Shown piece by piece: positions 26,072-38,639 of a DNA stretch of 64,000 bases. Source of the DNA: Sitta carolinensis (Eukaryota; Chordata; Aves; Passeriformes; Sittidae); the NCBI GenBank assembly GCA_032173965.1, contig CM063289.1, forward strand, positions 27,305,690 through 27,369,689, read 5' to 3'. The position numbers were made by a program, and so were the translations under genes. Below the pieces are notes generated by a model, which saw only the letters and a list, made by a program, of their open reading frames with translations, was not told the DNA's origin and made no database searches. How positions within the stretch are numbered: the first letter of the stretch is position 1; each line of letters opens with the position of its first letter.

Positions 26072-29000
26072 GTAAGTATTGTGAGAGTCTGCTTCAACAT
26101 TTAATAACTTTACTTAGAGACTAGAGAAACATTTAAATTAAAAAAAATCTGGAGCTGAACTATAAATATTGGAGAAGTTCTAGGCTGGATCGTCTCCAAA
26201 CTCTGCAAATTGGAATTTAATCATTGATCTTCTGGTGAGTAAAGACTTTTCTCCCCTGCTGAGAGAGCAAATACAACCAGGAGAACACACACAGCCACTA
26301 CTGCTCTGACCCACTGAACGTCTCCAGCACGGTGAGATTAGGAGCTGTTGTTAAATTCAAAGTGTGTGACTGAGGGAAACTACAGAGAAATTCTTCTGGG
26401 GTTACTTTAGATGTGCTCCATCACACTATAAAGGATTTAGGAAAGAGCTGCTGTGCTCTTTATCCTCAGTGCAACACTGCCAGAGACCCAAACATCCCAC
26501 AAGGAGCAGATTTAAGATCTGAAGGCAGCACATCCAGGGTGGGTCACACCAGACCCACACACTGCCTCTGGTCAATTGATCTGTGTGGAGGCAGCAGCCT
26601 CTTCCCAATAATCCAGTGTCAGACACCCAGAAACGAGGAGGATTTCTGCCTACAGAAGTCAGATTTACAGGTCTAATAATTTACCCCATGAGCTTAAAAT
26701 TGAACTGGGCTGCTCTCAGTTCAAAGATGTGAACACCACTGACTGTGCAGCTGTATCATAACACCTGGAAAAGCACAACTGCACCTAAGGAAGCAGCACA
26801 GTCTGTCTGAAGGATGTCTTTGAGCTGGCAAGAAAGACAGGCAGGATGCAGAGAAGACTGCACCTGCTGCCTATCACCAATCTATGGAAGAGTTTGGGTG
26901 CTCAGGATTTGAGGCACGTGGCAAGGAGGACACAAGCCACACAGATGTTAGGCAAAGAGCAATCCACTTCATGGCATGCCCAGGGCTCTGCTCCTTGACA
27001 TCTGTCAGAAGAGGACAGAGGTGAGGAACTGAAGGTGGGAATTCACCCTGCTCCAGCTTGGAGTTGTGCAGCTGCTTCACCAAGGAAAGGAATAATTTAT
27101 CACTGACAAGACAAAGTCTCATTTTTGCACCTGGAGAAGGCTGTGAGTCAGGTGAGTTGTGCTGAAGCCACAGAGCAGCCTGGTCCCAGCAACCTGCAGC
27201 ACACCTGAGTTCATCAGATTTGCAAAGGCTATTGATTTATCTGCACGGTGCTTTATGAACAGTCATCCCACTCCCCACACAGAAACAGCAACAGCTAATA
27301 TATTCTCAGAGGATAAATAGCTGAGAGAAACGATCTGGGGGATGAATTTACATTTCAGCCACTGCAGAAATCTCATTCTAAAAGTCTGGAGTGTAATTAG
27401 AGCATTTTTTCTTGACTCCCTCTCCCTTTGCAAGACCATAACAATTGTGTGTGGGTAACCAAAGCCATTACAACAAATTGGTTAATTTTAATGAATATTA
27501 ACAACACAGCACATGTAAGTGTGAGGGCAGGACATGGAGAGGGGTCCTAGAGCTCAGGAGAACAACGTGGCTGCCCTCTGCCACACACTGCCTGGGCCTA
27601 TAGCCAAGAGCAACACAAGCCAAACAAAATGTGACTGCAGAGGTCTCCTGGTCCTTACCTGGGTGTCAGATCATTTCAGCTGATTTAAATGTCACCCTGC
27701 TACACGTGCTTTAATATATTGTTTGCTGTCATGCACTGATGATAACATTTGTAGTGGAGGCAACATCATCCAGCTCCCTTGCTCATCTGCTCCTTTTCCA
27801 TCTCCTCAGTGTACAGCCATGGAGGTTGTTTTCCTGCATCTTTTTACATTTCATTCTTTGTCTGTCCATAGGTTTATCTTGCTTTACAATAAATTGTGCA
27901 GCCTGCTTATCTGTCTGTGCTCTTAATCTATGGGATGGATCCCAAAGTATTATAAGTTGCTTACCTCCTCAGCTCTTTGTTTCCCAGTTCTGTATCACTA
28001 TATATATCCATTTTTTATCCTGCTGTAAATTCCCCTTTCCAGGTTATTAACATAGGAAGCTTTTACAATCCCTTCTACACCAATAATTCCAAATTGCTTC
28101 AAGTCTTCCAAGGGAAATCCTAATCTCTGAAGTACAGGCTAAAGACACCTGCCCTCCTCAGCTGCCCATGGAGGATCAGCCTCTAAATGCTGTTGGGTTT
28201 AAAATTGCTTCACCAAACTCCCAACACATTTTGACTCCCTTCTAGCTACTGGCACAGATTCCTAAAAATAATTCAGTCAATACTGTACGTGATTATGTAA
28301 TTCTGAATGAATATTCGATTATCCCAACTCAAACCAGTTTCCCATATTATTTCTTACTGAGGCTCTTAGGGGCTTTCTCTAAGTCTCCCATTCTAAAGTC
28401 TGATTTAAAAGCAGATATTTTTCTAGAGCCTGCTTATAAATGTTTTTCCCTAAGGGTCTCTGAAAATTTATCAATGCCTTCCCACACTTAAGACAATGCA
28501 ATTCTCCAGTTTCCTCAATCCAAGCCATTTACATTAATTCTATCTCTTACATTTTCCATTATAGATTTCAATACTTAAGGACTGTAATTTCTGGTGTGAT
28601 TTCTCTCACTCCACTTTGCTTTCTTTCTTTTAAAAGCTCAGACGTTTACATCTGATTCTTATGGCATATAGCTTCCATTTCCCTGACAACAAAGAGCCAA
28701 AGAATTATTGTTTTTTTTATTTAGGCACTAAGCAATCAAACCAGTCCTACTCTGCAAAGAGTACATGCACGAGTCTGTGTTGTATCAATGTAGTTACACA
28801 GTATTTCACTGTGGCCTTAGTTAGTAAATAACCTTTACAAGTTCTTGAAGCCCTGACATTTTACATTCAAGGATTTGACAAATGTCTTAATATTTCCATC
28901 TATCTTTTATTCACCTTCCCTTCGCTCTCCACATCTGCTTTCCACCTCATATTTATTCCTCCTCTTTGCTTCATAATCTTCCTTATCAGTGTCTTTTATT

Positions 29001-29090
29001 CTTGATACATGCTTTACCTGTACTGTGATTATTCTTATTTTCCTCTTCTTCATTTGCATAGAAGATATTTTAAATGGCTTTAAGCTACCA

Positions 29091-29113
29091 TTGAACTGCT
29101 GAAAGCAGTTCAA
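29091..29113. repeat. Perfect 10-bp inverted repeat, 3-nt loop
   Basis: 'ttgaactgct' and 'agcagttcaa' are exact reverse complements separated by 'gaa'. The hairpin is too short to be a typical pre-miRNA unless imperfect pairing extends it, which I do not see. Confidence 0.85.
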
Positions 29114-31580
29114 CATAAGATATTTTATGTCCAGCAGCTCAGAGCTTCTCTGTTATACTCATCACATCTCAGTCCTGTTCATCCATACTTCCAGACTCTC
29201 TTCCAGTGAATTTACAACCAAAACGAACACAAGTAAGGATGTGTATCTTGTATTCACCCACCCAAAGCATTTACAGCCACTCATCACCGCGCATCTAAAT
29301 GTCAATTGATTAAATTACAGCCAGCATCCTTTGGATGCCCTCTCACCTCATCAATTGTGTTCAGGCACTACGGAAAATGAAAGGTCAGACGGGCCCCTGA
29401 TTTGTCTGCACAGCTCCCCGGGCTGACCCATCCTCACACAGGCTCCCAGCCGGTCTCCCTGTGCCCAGGGTGATTTACAGCAGACAAAGGGAGCTGAACA
29501 AAGGCCAGAATGGGGCCCCAAGCTCTCTGGGAGTCCCGGACCTGTGCAGGACCTGCTGGCCCCAAACACGAGGTGCAGGGTGTGTCACAGGTACCTGCAT
29601 CCCGCAGGGAGCCAGCTGGCACTGAGACATCACAAACAAAAATACTGGCTTTTCGTGCGGAGGGAGCCTTGAAACTACAGGTGGTAAAAACCAGGCAAAC
29701 CTGAGATGGAAATGGAAGGGTAGAAAGATAAAGGGGTGGGGGTCAAATGTGCATCTCAGCACATAAAATGCTAGTTAGAGCCCATCATCTAGAGAGATGG
29801 CACACAGCACATTTCAGGACACATTCCCTCCACAAGGGATTTACACAATTATTTTTTTGATTTTCCAGAGAGCTCCATCCTCTAAACCACCAGGTAACCT
29901 CTGCTCTGAGCACACAGCTCACCAAGTGCCAGCATTTGTGCTCTCCCTGCGAGCTCCAGGTCTGCTCTCACCACAGCTGGCAGCATAAACCACGTCCCCA
30001 CCTGCAGCTTCATCCTCAAGAGGCTTTTAACCAAAGCTGGGGCCGCTGGCCTGTGAATGCCACTAAGCTGATCATCCACCTGTAGCACTTCGGCAGATGA
30101 AGAGGAAAAATACCTCCAAAAACACAGCTGTTTTGGGGGTCTGGGGGTCATCAGCATCATTTTCCAGTTAGCAGTTGCAGTGATGTACTCTCTGCCCCCA
30201 GAGATGCTGCCACAGCCCGTCCATGTGCACAGAAATTAATTCATCAGGTTTACAGGAGGTTTTCATCACCATTTACCCACACAAAACACATCGACAGGAA
30301 GACAGTCCTGCAAGGATAGAGCCAGGGAGCTTCTTGCTGCTGGATCCAGCCCAGCTAATATGGATTACACTCACCAGCCATCCAAACTACATTCACGGAT
30401 GCTTGTACATCTAAGGACCCTGAAAATAGGGTACTAAGTGGACTTAGACGTTTCATTGAAGCTATGACTAATTTTCCAACTCGTAAAACCCAGTGGGTCT
30501 TAGTAGCCCATGCAGGCAGGCCTGTCAAAATGTTTCCATACCGCCTGAAAAAAAATGTAATTGTCAAATAGCTTTTTTTCTGGGCTTGAAATTCAGTATT
30601 AAAACCACGTATTACCCAAACACAGCTTCCAAAGGAACTGGGGGATTCTAATAGTCTAATGACTGTCTCCTAGAGTTCATTTTTCACTTTTCAATAATTG
30701 GTTTTTCAGCTGCATTTGCATAGAGTAAAATTCCATAGCCCATTAAGTTAATCACAAGATGAAGCTAATAAGCATGGACACGCAAAGACATACCTAAGCC
30801 CAGATCAATTTTGGAAGCGGTGATTTGAAGTTGCAGCAGAATAACCGTTCCTCCAGCCTGCCAATTTGATAGGTAAAGGATGTGCTTTAAGGAATTGAAA
30901 TTTTACACTGCTGAGAATAGCCCATAGTTATTCAACGTAACTTCTTCTGAAGGGGGAAAAAAAAAAACCCACAAGGAAAAAAATCTAACAAGAAAAACAC
31001 AACCCAGTTTGAGATGAGGATTTTAGGGATAGCTCAAGTGGTTTAACCTGCAGTATTCCCCTCTCCATCCTCCACCCAACAGCCTCCCTGGTGCACCAGG
31101 CCAAGTGCATTAAGGAATGCTGCTCCACATCCTCCAGCTCCACACAAGCACTGCTCTTCAAGTGCTCCCACCCCCCATTTCTGATTGCCCACCCCATGGA
31201 ACTCTCCAGAGCAGCAACACCTCTCTGTCAGCAGGCTCCTTCAGGGCTGCTTGCATTCCCATTTCCCAGCCCTCACACCCACACAGAGCGGCACTTTGTT
31301 CCAACCCAGCTGCCTCCCAAAGCTGCCTGCAGAGCACAGGCAGGCTGTCCGACCCTGCCCAGGGGGCTGGAGCCACAGCCCCACCAGGCCCAGAAGGCAC
31401 AAGCCTCCCCTGCCCCTGGGAATCGGGATCTTTCCATGGAAAGTTTCCACTCTGCAGAGCGGGTCTGTGCCGCCGGCTCCCCATCTGCCTGCCTGGAAGG
31501 CTTCACTCCATCCTGTTCCTCGAAAACAGGGCTTTTGTTCTGCAAAGCCATGCCTGGGAAAAAAGAAAAACAACAAAACC

Positions 31581-31633
31581 TTTTCCTTCTCTCCCTCTCC
31601 TTTTCTTTTTTTTTTTTTTTTTCTTTTTTTTTA
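31581..31633. repeat. Polypyrimidine / poly-T tract
   Basis: A C/T-rich stretch followed by two long T runs separated by a single C (about 31605-31632). It accounts for the poly-Phe in forward frames and the Lys-rich frames on the other strand. Assembly or sequencing length is likely uncertain here. Confidence 0.9.
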
Positions 31634-33487
31634 ATACTGATGAGAACGGGAATTTGGTTTTTTAAAAAAACACGCCCTTTCTCCCATGCAAAAAAGGGAT
31701 TTCCATTTTCTGGCAAGGTCTATATGGAAGGACTCAAACAGAATAGATGATGTCAGAGCTTAAGAGCTTTTGGGATGATAGTTTTGTGGTGGCAGAGCTG
31801 CTCTATTTTGAAGCTTAAGGATTTGAACAAAATTATGGGAACGTAGCCAGAGGCGGTTTGTTCAGTGTTGGCTTTAGAGGGGTGGGGGCTTGGCAAACCA
31901 AAGAGAAATCATGGCTGTTTTCAACAATAATATATATATTTGAAGGCATTCTCTCTTTATTTGGAGTTCTTGCTGTTTTTCTGTTGATCTGCAGAGTGAT
32001 CCATTATTTCAAATATACAGAACAGCTGAAGAATTGAGATGTGGTTTGGTGGAAGGTGCATTCCCTCTGCTGGGAGAAGCACCAACCATTGATTGAAGCT
32101 CTCTGGCTTTTTCTGGACCTTCAATGGGAATTGGCACAGGTTCCCCTTAAATGCCACGGCTACTCTTTATTCCTCTGCAATTATTCAGATATGAAGCCTT
32201 AATTTTGTTGTTGTTTTTGTTAATCATGACATCATGGGTGGAAACAGGGCAAAGCAAGCAGCCCTGGAGGGAAATGAAAATCAATCCAAGCTGCTCATTA
32301 AAAGGTAAACCGTCAATAATCTTTGTCAGGCCTTTTTATCTGGGGTTTTAGCACAGTGTGATCCCTAAGGCAGCATGTGGTATTGAGATTTAAGATGGCT
32401 CTGACTTTTCACATCTCCATCAGGAAGATTAACTCCTTCAACACAGGCTGAAATTACCCCGATTCTAATCGGCACATAAAAATGGCACAGGATTAAAAGG
32501 GATCATTTTGTAGTAGTTATTTTCTGTATCTGTGCTGACAGAAAGGGAAAAAAATCAGCTGCCTGAACTTGATTGAAATGGTGCCAGTTAGACATAGCTC
32601 CACAGACAGAGCCCCCACAATGGCAACACTGACCAAAGTCTGATAATTTTATTCTTCAAGCATTTATATTATAAATAAAAAGAAGAAATATTGAAGTGAA
32701 CATGTGTGGGGCTTTCCTAACACTTCAATTTTTTTACATTAACAACTTCTCTCTAATTTAGGCAAACACCAATCAAGTTTATTTATCTAAATCCTTGGTA
32801 ACAAGTCCTAAATTTTTTCAATTTTTCAATCAATTTTCTGGGAACTGAGCCTCCAAAACATGACTTCTTTTCAAAATTAGGATGAACTCTTGTCTGATGA
32901 GCAACATTGGGCTAATTACAGAACCAATGACAGCTCATTTCAGAAGGAACAGTGTTATTCCTTCCTTTTTGCACATAAAATAAACTTCCCAAAGAAACAA
33001 TTATTGTGTCCTGGATCACAGTGCTATAAGCACTGCCATCTACCTTTGCCTACATCTTCTTCTCCATGGATTTACTCCATTGTATAAAACATGAGGTTTT
33101 GGGGGGTTTTACCTCGATAAAAGTTTTACTTTGGGAATTTATCAGGCAGGTTATGGGAAGGCAGGACACCACACAGCTCAGTTCTAACCATCACCTGGTG
33201 CTTCAACCAGGTATTTCCACACACAAGTAAAGTAACAACTACACCTGAATTCCACCTGCTCAGGACTTCTTGGAATAAGCATCTCAGAGCACACGAAAAA
33301 AAACACCTTTATTACCTGAACAGCTCATCTGAAAAGTAAAAATACTGGTTTAATAGGTGAAATTCTATCCCTGAAAACTGCTAATGGGATGATCCCAGGA
33401 TGTTGGATGATGAAGCCATCCAGGATCACAGGAAAGAGTTTCTTTTCCCAAAATCCCATAACTTGGCATGGTGACACACCAGGAAGG

Positions 33488-33845
33488 CAGCACAGCCACC
33501 TTCAAATATCTTACAGGTGCTGTGTGCCATGAAAAAAAAACCTCATGGTTTTTGTGCAAGTGCAGAATCAGTGACCAAAGAGTCCCCACAGAGCAAGAGG
33601 GGATGGTTTCCAACAGAAAGGACAGGGTCAGGTGGGAGATTGGGAAAAAAATCTCCCCTGTGAGGGTGGGAAGGCCCTGGCACAGGTTGCCCAGGGAAGT
33701 TGTGAATTTTCTCATCCCTGGAAGTGTACCAAGGCCAGGTTGGACAGGGCTTGGAGCAACCTGGGACAGCGGAAGGTGTCTCTGACTCATCTCTGGATGA
33801 GATTTTTCCAACCCAAACCATTTTGGGATTCTATGACAGCCATAC
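33488..33845 (+). mobile_element. CR1 LINE 3' fragment
   Basis: About 360 bp. It starts near 'ccttcaaatatcttacaggt' (the FKYL part of the ORF2 tail). 'ctcccctgtgagggtgggaa' and 'ctggcacaggttgcccaggg' follow (frame reads RPWHRLPREVV), then 'ggaagtgtaccaaggccag', 'tggacagggcttggagcaac' and 'ccaacccaaaccattttggg', ending 'attctatga'. A poly-A/other insertion at 33531-33541 and several frameshifts show decay. Inactive, 5'-truncated, forward orientation. Confidence 0.95.
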
Positions 33846-34247
33846 CCCCTTTCACAAGCTCTCCACAAGGACAGAGTGGGATGTTAAATACAGATGTGCC
33901 ACTCAAGGTGATGATAATATTGGATTTTCTGGAAACCTGGGTCTTTGACAGGGGAAGTAGCAGAGGGAAAGTAAAAACATTTCATTCTCAATTACAAAAT
34001 ACTTTTAGAAAAATACAAGGAGCTGATGCTTGTGCTTTATCATCATCCTGCAGCCAGGTTTGCTTTATGTGATGCTTGAACTCCAGAAGCAAGGTAGGAT
34101 TTAAAACAAAGCCCATCATGAGCACACAATCTTGTGATAGAAAACCCTAGTTTTGCAATGTGGGTTTAAAGTGATCATAATAAAATGACAGAAAAAAACC
34201 CCCATCACAACACAAAAGAAATGTAGTTTACAAGAACAGTGGTGTAT

Positions 34248-34261
34248 TTATATATATATAT
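34248..34261. repeat. (TA)n microsatellite
   Basis: Seven TA units. Short simple repeat. Confidence 0.8.
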
Positions 34262-34758
34262 CAGAGTCCTCCCCTATTTGGAAAAAGCCAAACCAAACAG
34301 TAAAATCAACCAACACTGAGGTATGTGCTTGCCTTAATCAACACTTTTTATTTTAGCTCATCAGTTTGAATAGAGACCTAAAACTGTGCTGAATTATTTA
34401 GCTTGTAACTGCTGGATAATATATTAGGGAAATAATCTGCTGTATTCACAACACTGAATAGGTTCTGATTTTCCTCACTACTTTTCTTGGGATGTAAACG
34501 TTGAAAAAGAAATGCAAAGCTTGATGATGTTTTATTTGGAACTGGGAGGGCCTAATTTAGAAAGGTGGGAAACGTAGTTGTGCCAGGGCCTGGATGCAGA
34601 GGGATTAATGCCCAGCCTGGAGCTGGGCACCATAATTTGTCTGGGTGAACAGGAGCAAAGTGAGTGGTATGGAAACAAGACTCTCCACAGCAACATGTGG
34701 AATGCTAGACAATTGAAAATGCTCAAAATTCCACTTTTCTTGAGCCCTGAAAACCTAT

Positions 34759-34768
<10 letters not shown>

Positions 34769-34789
<21 letters not shown>

Positions 34790-34790
34790 A
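34769..34790. repeat. Poly-A tract
   Basis: 22 consecutive A preceded by 'ttaataat'. It could be the tail of a processed insertion, but no body or target-site duplication is recognisable. CR1 elements do not end in poly-A. Confidence 0.9.
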
Positions 34791-36814
34791 GTGACAGAAA
34801 AGTGGATTTGCCTGTAATAACTAAATTTTCCCTGATCTCCATCTAAACTTCCTCTGGCACAAATTGGGGTTGTTTGCTTTTGCTCTCTCATTTGTTAAAT
34901 GTGAGAAGAGATCGACCCCCCACCTGGCTCCACCTCCTATGAGGGAGTTGTAAGAGAACATGAAGGTTTTTATTGGGAAATATTTCAGGAACCAACTGTG
35001 GGCTGATAAAAAAGCAGCCAGCCAGAAAAGGCCGCCAGAGCTACGATCCTGGACCAGCTGTATTATGAGAAACACAGGCAAAGAGATCATATTAAAAAAA
35101 AATCCCATGAATAAGGCAGCCACCAGAAAATGCATGTGTTGCTCAGTTTGACGCCTGGGCAAGTGCAGCTGCCAAGAGCAGCAGTGCCTGGGACCCCTGG
35201 AGCAGCAGACACAGGGCCAAAAGGACTTCTCCAAACTATGGCCACATTTTCCTTTTGATTTGTAAGCAGCAAAGGCTGCCCCCTCCACTCAGCCATCCCT
35301 CTGCACCCACGGGGCCAGACAGTCAGATCAAGAAACTGGTTTGGTTAAAACTTGAAAAGCAGAGCAACAATTTACTGTGATTAACGCCAAAATTAATTGT
35401 GGGCCTGTTCCTTACTCAGGTCCACCACCTGATCCTCCTACAAAAGTAGGTACCTAGCACTAAAGAAGAACAGAAAGGAGGAGGAAGAGAAACCTGAAGT
35501 TGTGTTTCCATGGAAAAATGTCATATTTGGGCACAGCTTGAATCCAGATCCTTACCTATAATAAATTGATATAAATACTTAGTGCCAGGCAACTGAAATC
35601 AAGGTCTGCTACAGTGATATCAACTGAATCCTGGCCCCATGTACTAGGGTGGGTATGAAAAAGTCCTCAGAGGAAACAAAAAAAAGAGAAAAGAAAATCA
35701 GTCTGCTACACATTTCTATGGGCTATGAAAACCTCAAATTGTAGGAAAACAGATGCCCAGAGCATTTAACACAGTTCAGAAGCACCAGGAAGAATTAGTT
35801 CCCTTCATGGTGGCAAGCACTGAATACATTTGATAGAAGTGCTGTACAGTGTGGAGGCAGAAATTGGAATCTCAGGCTGATGGACAATCCCACTGTTGCT
35901 CGCTACTGATGCTGTGGAATTCACCTGTTAATCAGATATAGTAATTTTTCATGTAATGCTGGCCCTGAAAGCAATTGCATTCCAAGCAAACAGTTCATAA
36001 AGGCAGAGATTTCTATCTGTGAATTTAACCCACAGTTTATCTCCGTCTGAGCTCTCGTTATGAAATGCAACAATACCAATGAGCAAACGAATATCTTAAC
36101 TTTGGCATTTCAGACGAATGTTATGCTGAAAATTGGGCATCTTTGCCTGAGAGATTTCTGGAACAGTCAAAGTACTCCCAGCAAGTTATTCCATAAACTA
36201 TCTACCAGACCATATGTTTGCTGCCTACAAGTCTGGGCAGGAAATGTCCAGTAAGAGCCACATCTGAAAGGAGGAAGAAGCAGCAGCCAACAGCGCTCCT
36301 GTCACTAATCTGCATTTGCAAATGCCACATTGGAGCTGGCAAATGAAGCATTTCAAGTGCAAATAGCTGTGAAGACATTTGTATGTAGCACTGAGTGATG
36401 GGGAGATGCTGGGTTTGTTCCTGTTTTCTTTCCCTGAAGTTACCTGGGTGCTGGTAGAACAAAGCCATTTTTCCCAGGATTTTTTAATGTATATAAAGAT
36501 GATGCTTACATGGAAAAAGCCCATTTTGCTCCTAAATGCTTATTTTGAAGCACAGCTACTTACAATAATTATAATTGCTGTGATTTTCGAGCACAAACAC
36601 TTATCCTGTGAACAATTACAGGCAAATGTCTCCCAGCAATATGGTCCTACAAGTTTAAAGCACACACATTAAACATGCTTCTAAAGTTTATAAAAACATA
36701 TGTATATGTCGTACATGTAAGAATTTATACAATATGTTTCCTTTAAAAAGTAATTTTATATCAAAACTAATTTTAGAATCCAGTTCTGTTTCAAATATTT
36801 TTTATATATTTATA

Positions 36815-36833
36815 CATTATACAGTGTATAATG
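36815..36833. repeat. AT-rich inverted repeat
   Basis: 'cattatac' and 'gtataatg' are exact reverse complements around 'agt', inside a very AT-rich block (about 36660-36960). Confidence 0.8.
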
Positions 36834-37226
36834 TCTGCATTACATGAATGCAATTAGATCACATGCAAGATGATCTTAATGGCTGGACTTAATGATTTTA
36901 AAGGCCTTTTACAAACTAAACTATTCCATATATTTTCCAGTAGCAAATTGATATAAAAAGTCTAAGACTGGGATAAATCAACAGAGATGAACTATTATGA
37001 TCCAGGCTTGCATTTACAGGATGCAGCTCCCTACTGATGAAACAGTTTCAGAAATGTGTCTGTCACTTATCATTAACACTGACCAGACACAAGCCCAAGA
37101 TTATGCTAATAGAAGACAACATTCAATTAGCACACAGAGTGCTCTCTAATCAAAGCCCACACAGTATTACAGAAGTTGGAGTTTGTAGTTTTTTTCCCCC
37201 CCTGCTCTGTGCTTCTATTCTGCAGA

Positions 37227-37338
37227 GATTTGAGGAGCCTGGGATAATGGGAGGTATCCCAGCCCACGGCAGGGGGTTGGAACTGGAGGAGCTTTAAGGT
37301 TCCTTCCAACCCAGACCATTCTGGGATTCTAGGATTCA
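37227..37338 (+). mobile_element. CR1 LINE 3' end
   Basis: Contains 'gaggagcctgggataatggg', 'aggtatcccagcccacggc' and 'agggggttggaactggagg', then 'ttccttccaacccagaccat'. It ends 'tctgggattctaggattc', with the terminal octamer present twice as in many CR1 copies. Forward orientation, about 110 bp. Confidence 0.93.
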
Positions 37339-37620
37339 ATTAAAGAAAATGGTCCACTTCACAAAATCTTTTAAAAACCAACAAGTATCCTTCAGTTGAT
37401 CAGCAATTGATAACTTATTCGCAGAAGAACTTGCCAGACCCTATTGATGCAGTAAATTTCTCTCTTCACCTACATGTTCACTTTCCTCCTACCCAACAGG
37501 CTCATCAATCTCATTAATCTGCTAAGGTATTTTAAACATGAAATGCACTCAGGCCATGGGATGTTATCTTTGTTGAACCAAAATATTTTCTTGATACCAC
37601 TCAGGGGTCTGCTGCAATAG
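37339..37620. other. Spacer between two CR1 fragments
   Basis: AT-rich unique sequence with no feature recognised. The two neighbouring CR1 copies both carry a 3' end, so they are separate insertions and not one element split in two. Confidence 0.5.
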
Positions 37621-37870
37621 GAAGGGGGGCTGTGGTTTTAAACTGAAGGAGGGTTGATTTACATTTGATATAAAGAAGTAGCTTTTTTACAAGTGGTGAA
37701 ACATTGGCACAGGTTCCACAGAGAGGTGGTGGACACCCCATGCCTGGAAGTCTTGGAGGTCAGGCTGGGCAGGGATCTAGTGGAAGGTGTCCTTGCTCAC
37801 TGCAAAGGAGTTGGACCAGAGAGCCTTTAAAGGTCCCCTCCAACCCAAACCACTCCATGAATCTGTGATT
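37621..37870 (+). mobile_element. CR1 LINE 3' fragment
   Basis: Recognised from 'gtggttttaaactgaaggag', 'ttgatataaagaagtagc', 'cattggcacaggttccaca', 'gaggtggtggacaccccatg', 'cctggaagtcttggaggtca', 'ggctgggcagggatctagtg' and 'tcccctccaacccaaacc', ending 'catgaatctgtgatt'. This spans the end of ORF2 into the 3' UTR. The reading frame is broken. Forward orientation. Confidence 0.95.
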
Positions 37871-38639
37871 CCAAAGGCCTCACTGACAGGTGATGTTTTC
37901 CCTAATCACCCCAACAATTTCCTACATGGGACCCCCATGATGGAGGAGACAGATGAGGTCCAGGACTCCCAGCAGGAAGCAGGAGTTGATAGTGCAGGTA
38001 CAGAGCTCAGCAAAAGCAAACAGTACAGGTTCCCTGATCCCAAATAAGGATTTACCCCCAGAGGAATATTTTTACAAACACTTCAGCTCCTAAAATAACC
38101 CACCTACTCTCCCAGGACTCCACTTCTGTGGAGCAGCTGTGCCTCGCCCCAGGAAGGAGCCCAAGTTATTCAGCTTTTTGCAGAAAACTGTTCAGCTAAG
38201 TGCTTGCTCAAAACAACCCAAAAACTTCCAAAGCCATCTTGCAAGTGCAGCCAGGCAGTTTTGTTAGCCTTCCTCAGCAACATTTTCCCCATTTTATCCA
38301 CACAGAGCCCTTAGCAGTGCTGAAAATAATCCCTAATGCCTCCATGGATTAGGTAGCTGTGGTTTGGCTCAAGTGCAACACCCGTTTGTGCCGTTGTCTC
38401 ACAGAGCAGATTTGAAGAGAGCAATCAGGAGGACTAATACACACTGGATTTCAGTGCTCAGGATTTTAAAGTCCACTAAACACAGAAGTAATTAAAAACT
38501 ACTGTTTCCAGCACCTGATCCAACACGTAACAGAGCCACAGCACAAAACTTGCCTTTTTATCTGTGTTTCAAAGTAAACACTTGTGACTGATCCCTGTTT
38601 TATCCTCGCCTCCCACATTGCCATATGGCTGCGGATGTT

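Larger units (their letters stand above)
25598..33487. other. Unique non-coding sequence, no gene seen
   Basis: About 7.9 kb without a supported gene. A GC-richer part at 31080-31560 has long overlapping open frames (the largest 219 aa). These are Pro/Ser/Ala-rich, open on both strands, and run into a T-homopolymer giving poly-Phe, so I treat them as non-coding. A perfect hairpin lies at 29091-29113, a splice-like 6-nt segment at 26066-26071, and AT-rich unique sequence occupies 27.9-29.1 kb and 32.3-33.1 kb. Confidence 0.55.
33846..37226. other. Unique non-coding sequence, no gene seen
   Basis: No supported gene. It contains a TA run at 34248-34261, an A22 tract at 34769-34790 and an AT-rich block at 36660-36960 with an 8-bp inverted repeat. 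The 36.0-36.6 kb part is unique and AT-rich and might hold regulatory elements, but nothing specific can be assigned. Confidence 0.55.

Noticed and set aside
27640..27670. Minus-strand donor-like site (reverse complement of 'gtccttacctgggtg')
   Set aside because: A good donor match alone, without a paired acceptor or conserved-looking exon, is within chance expectation.
31091..31750. 219-aa forward open frame, longest outside the minisatellite
   Set aside because: It is Pro/Ser/Ala-rich, overlapped by other long frames on both strands in GC-rich DNA, and runs through a poly-T tract giving poly-Phe. No domain or signal of coding constraint.
33468..33785. 105-aa open frame with WHRLPREVV
   Set aside because: Same reason: it is a truncated CR1 copy with frame breaks.
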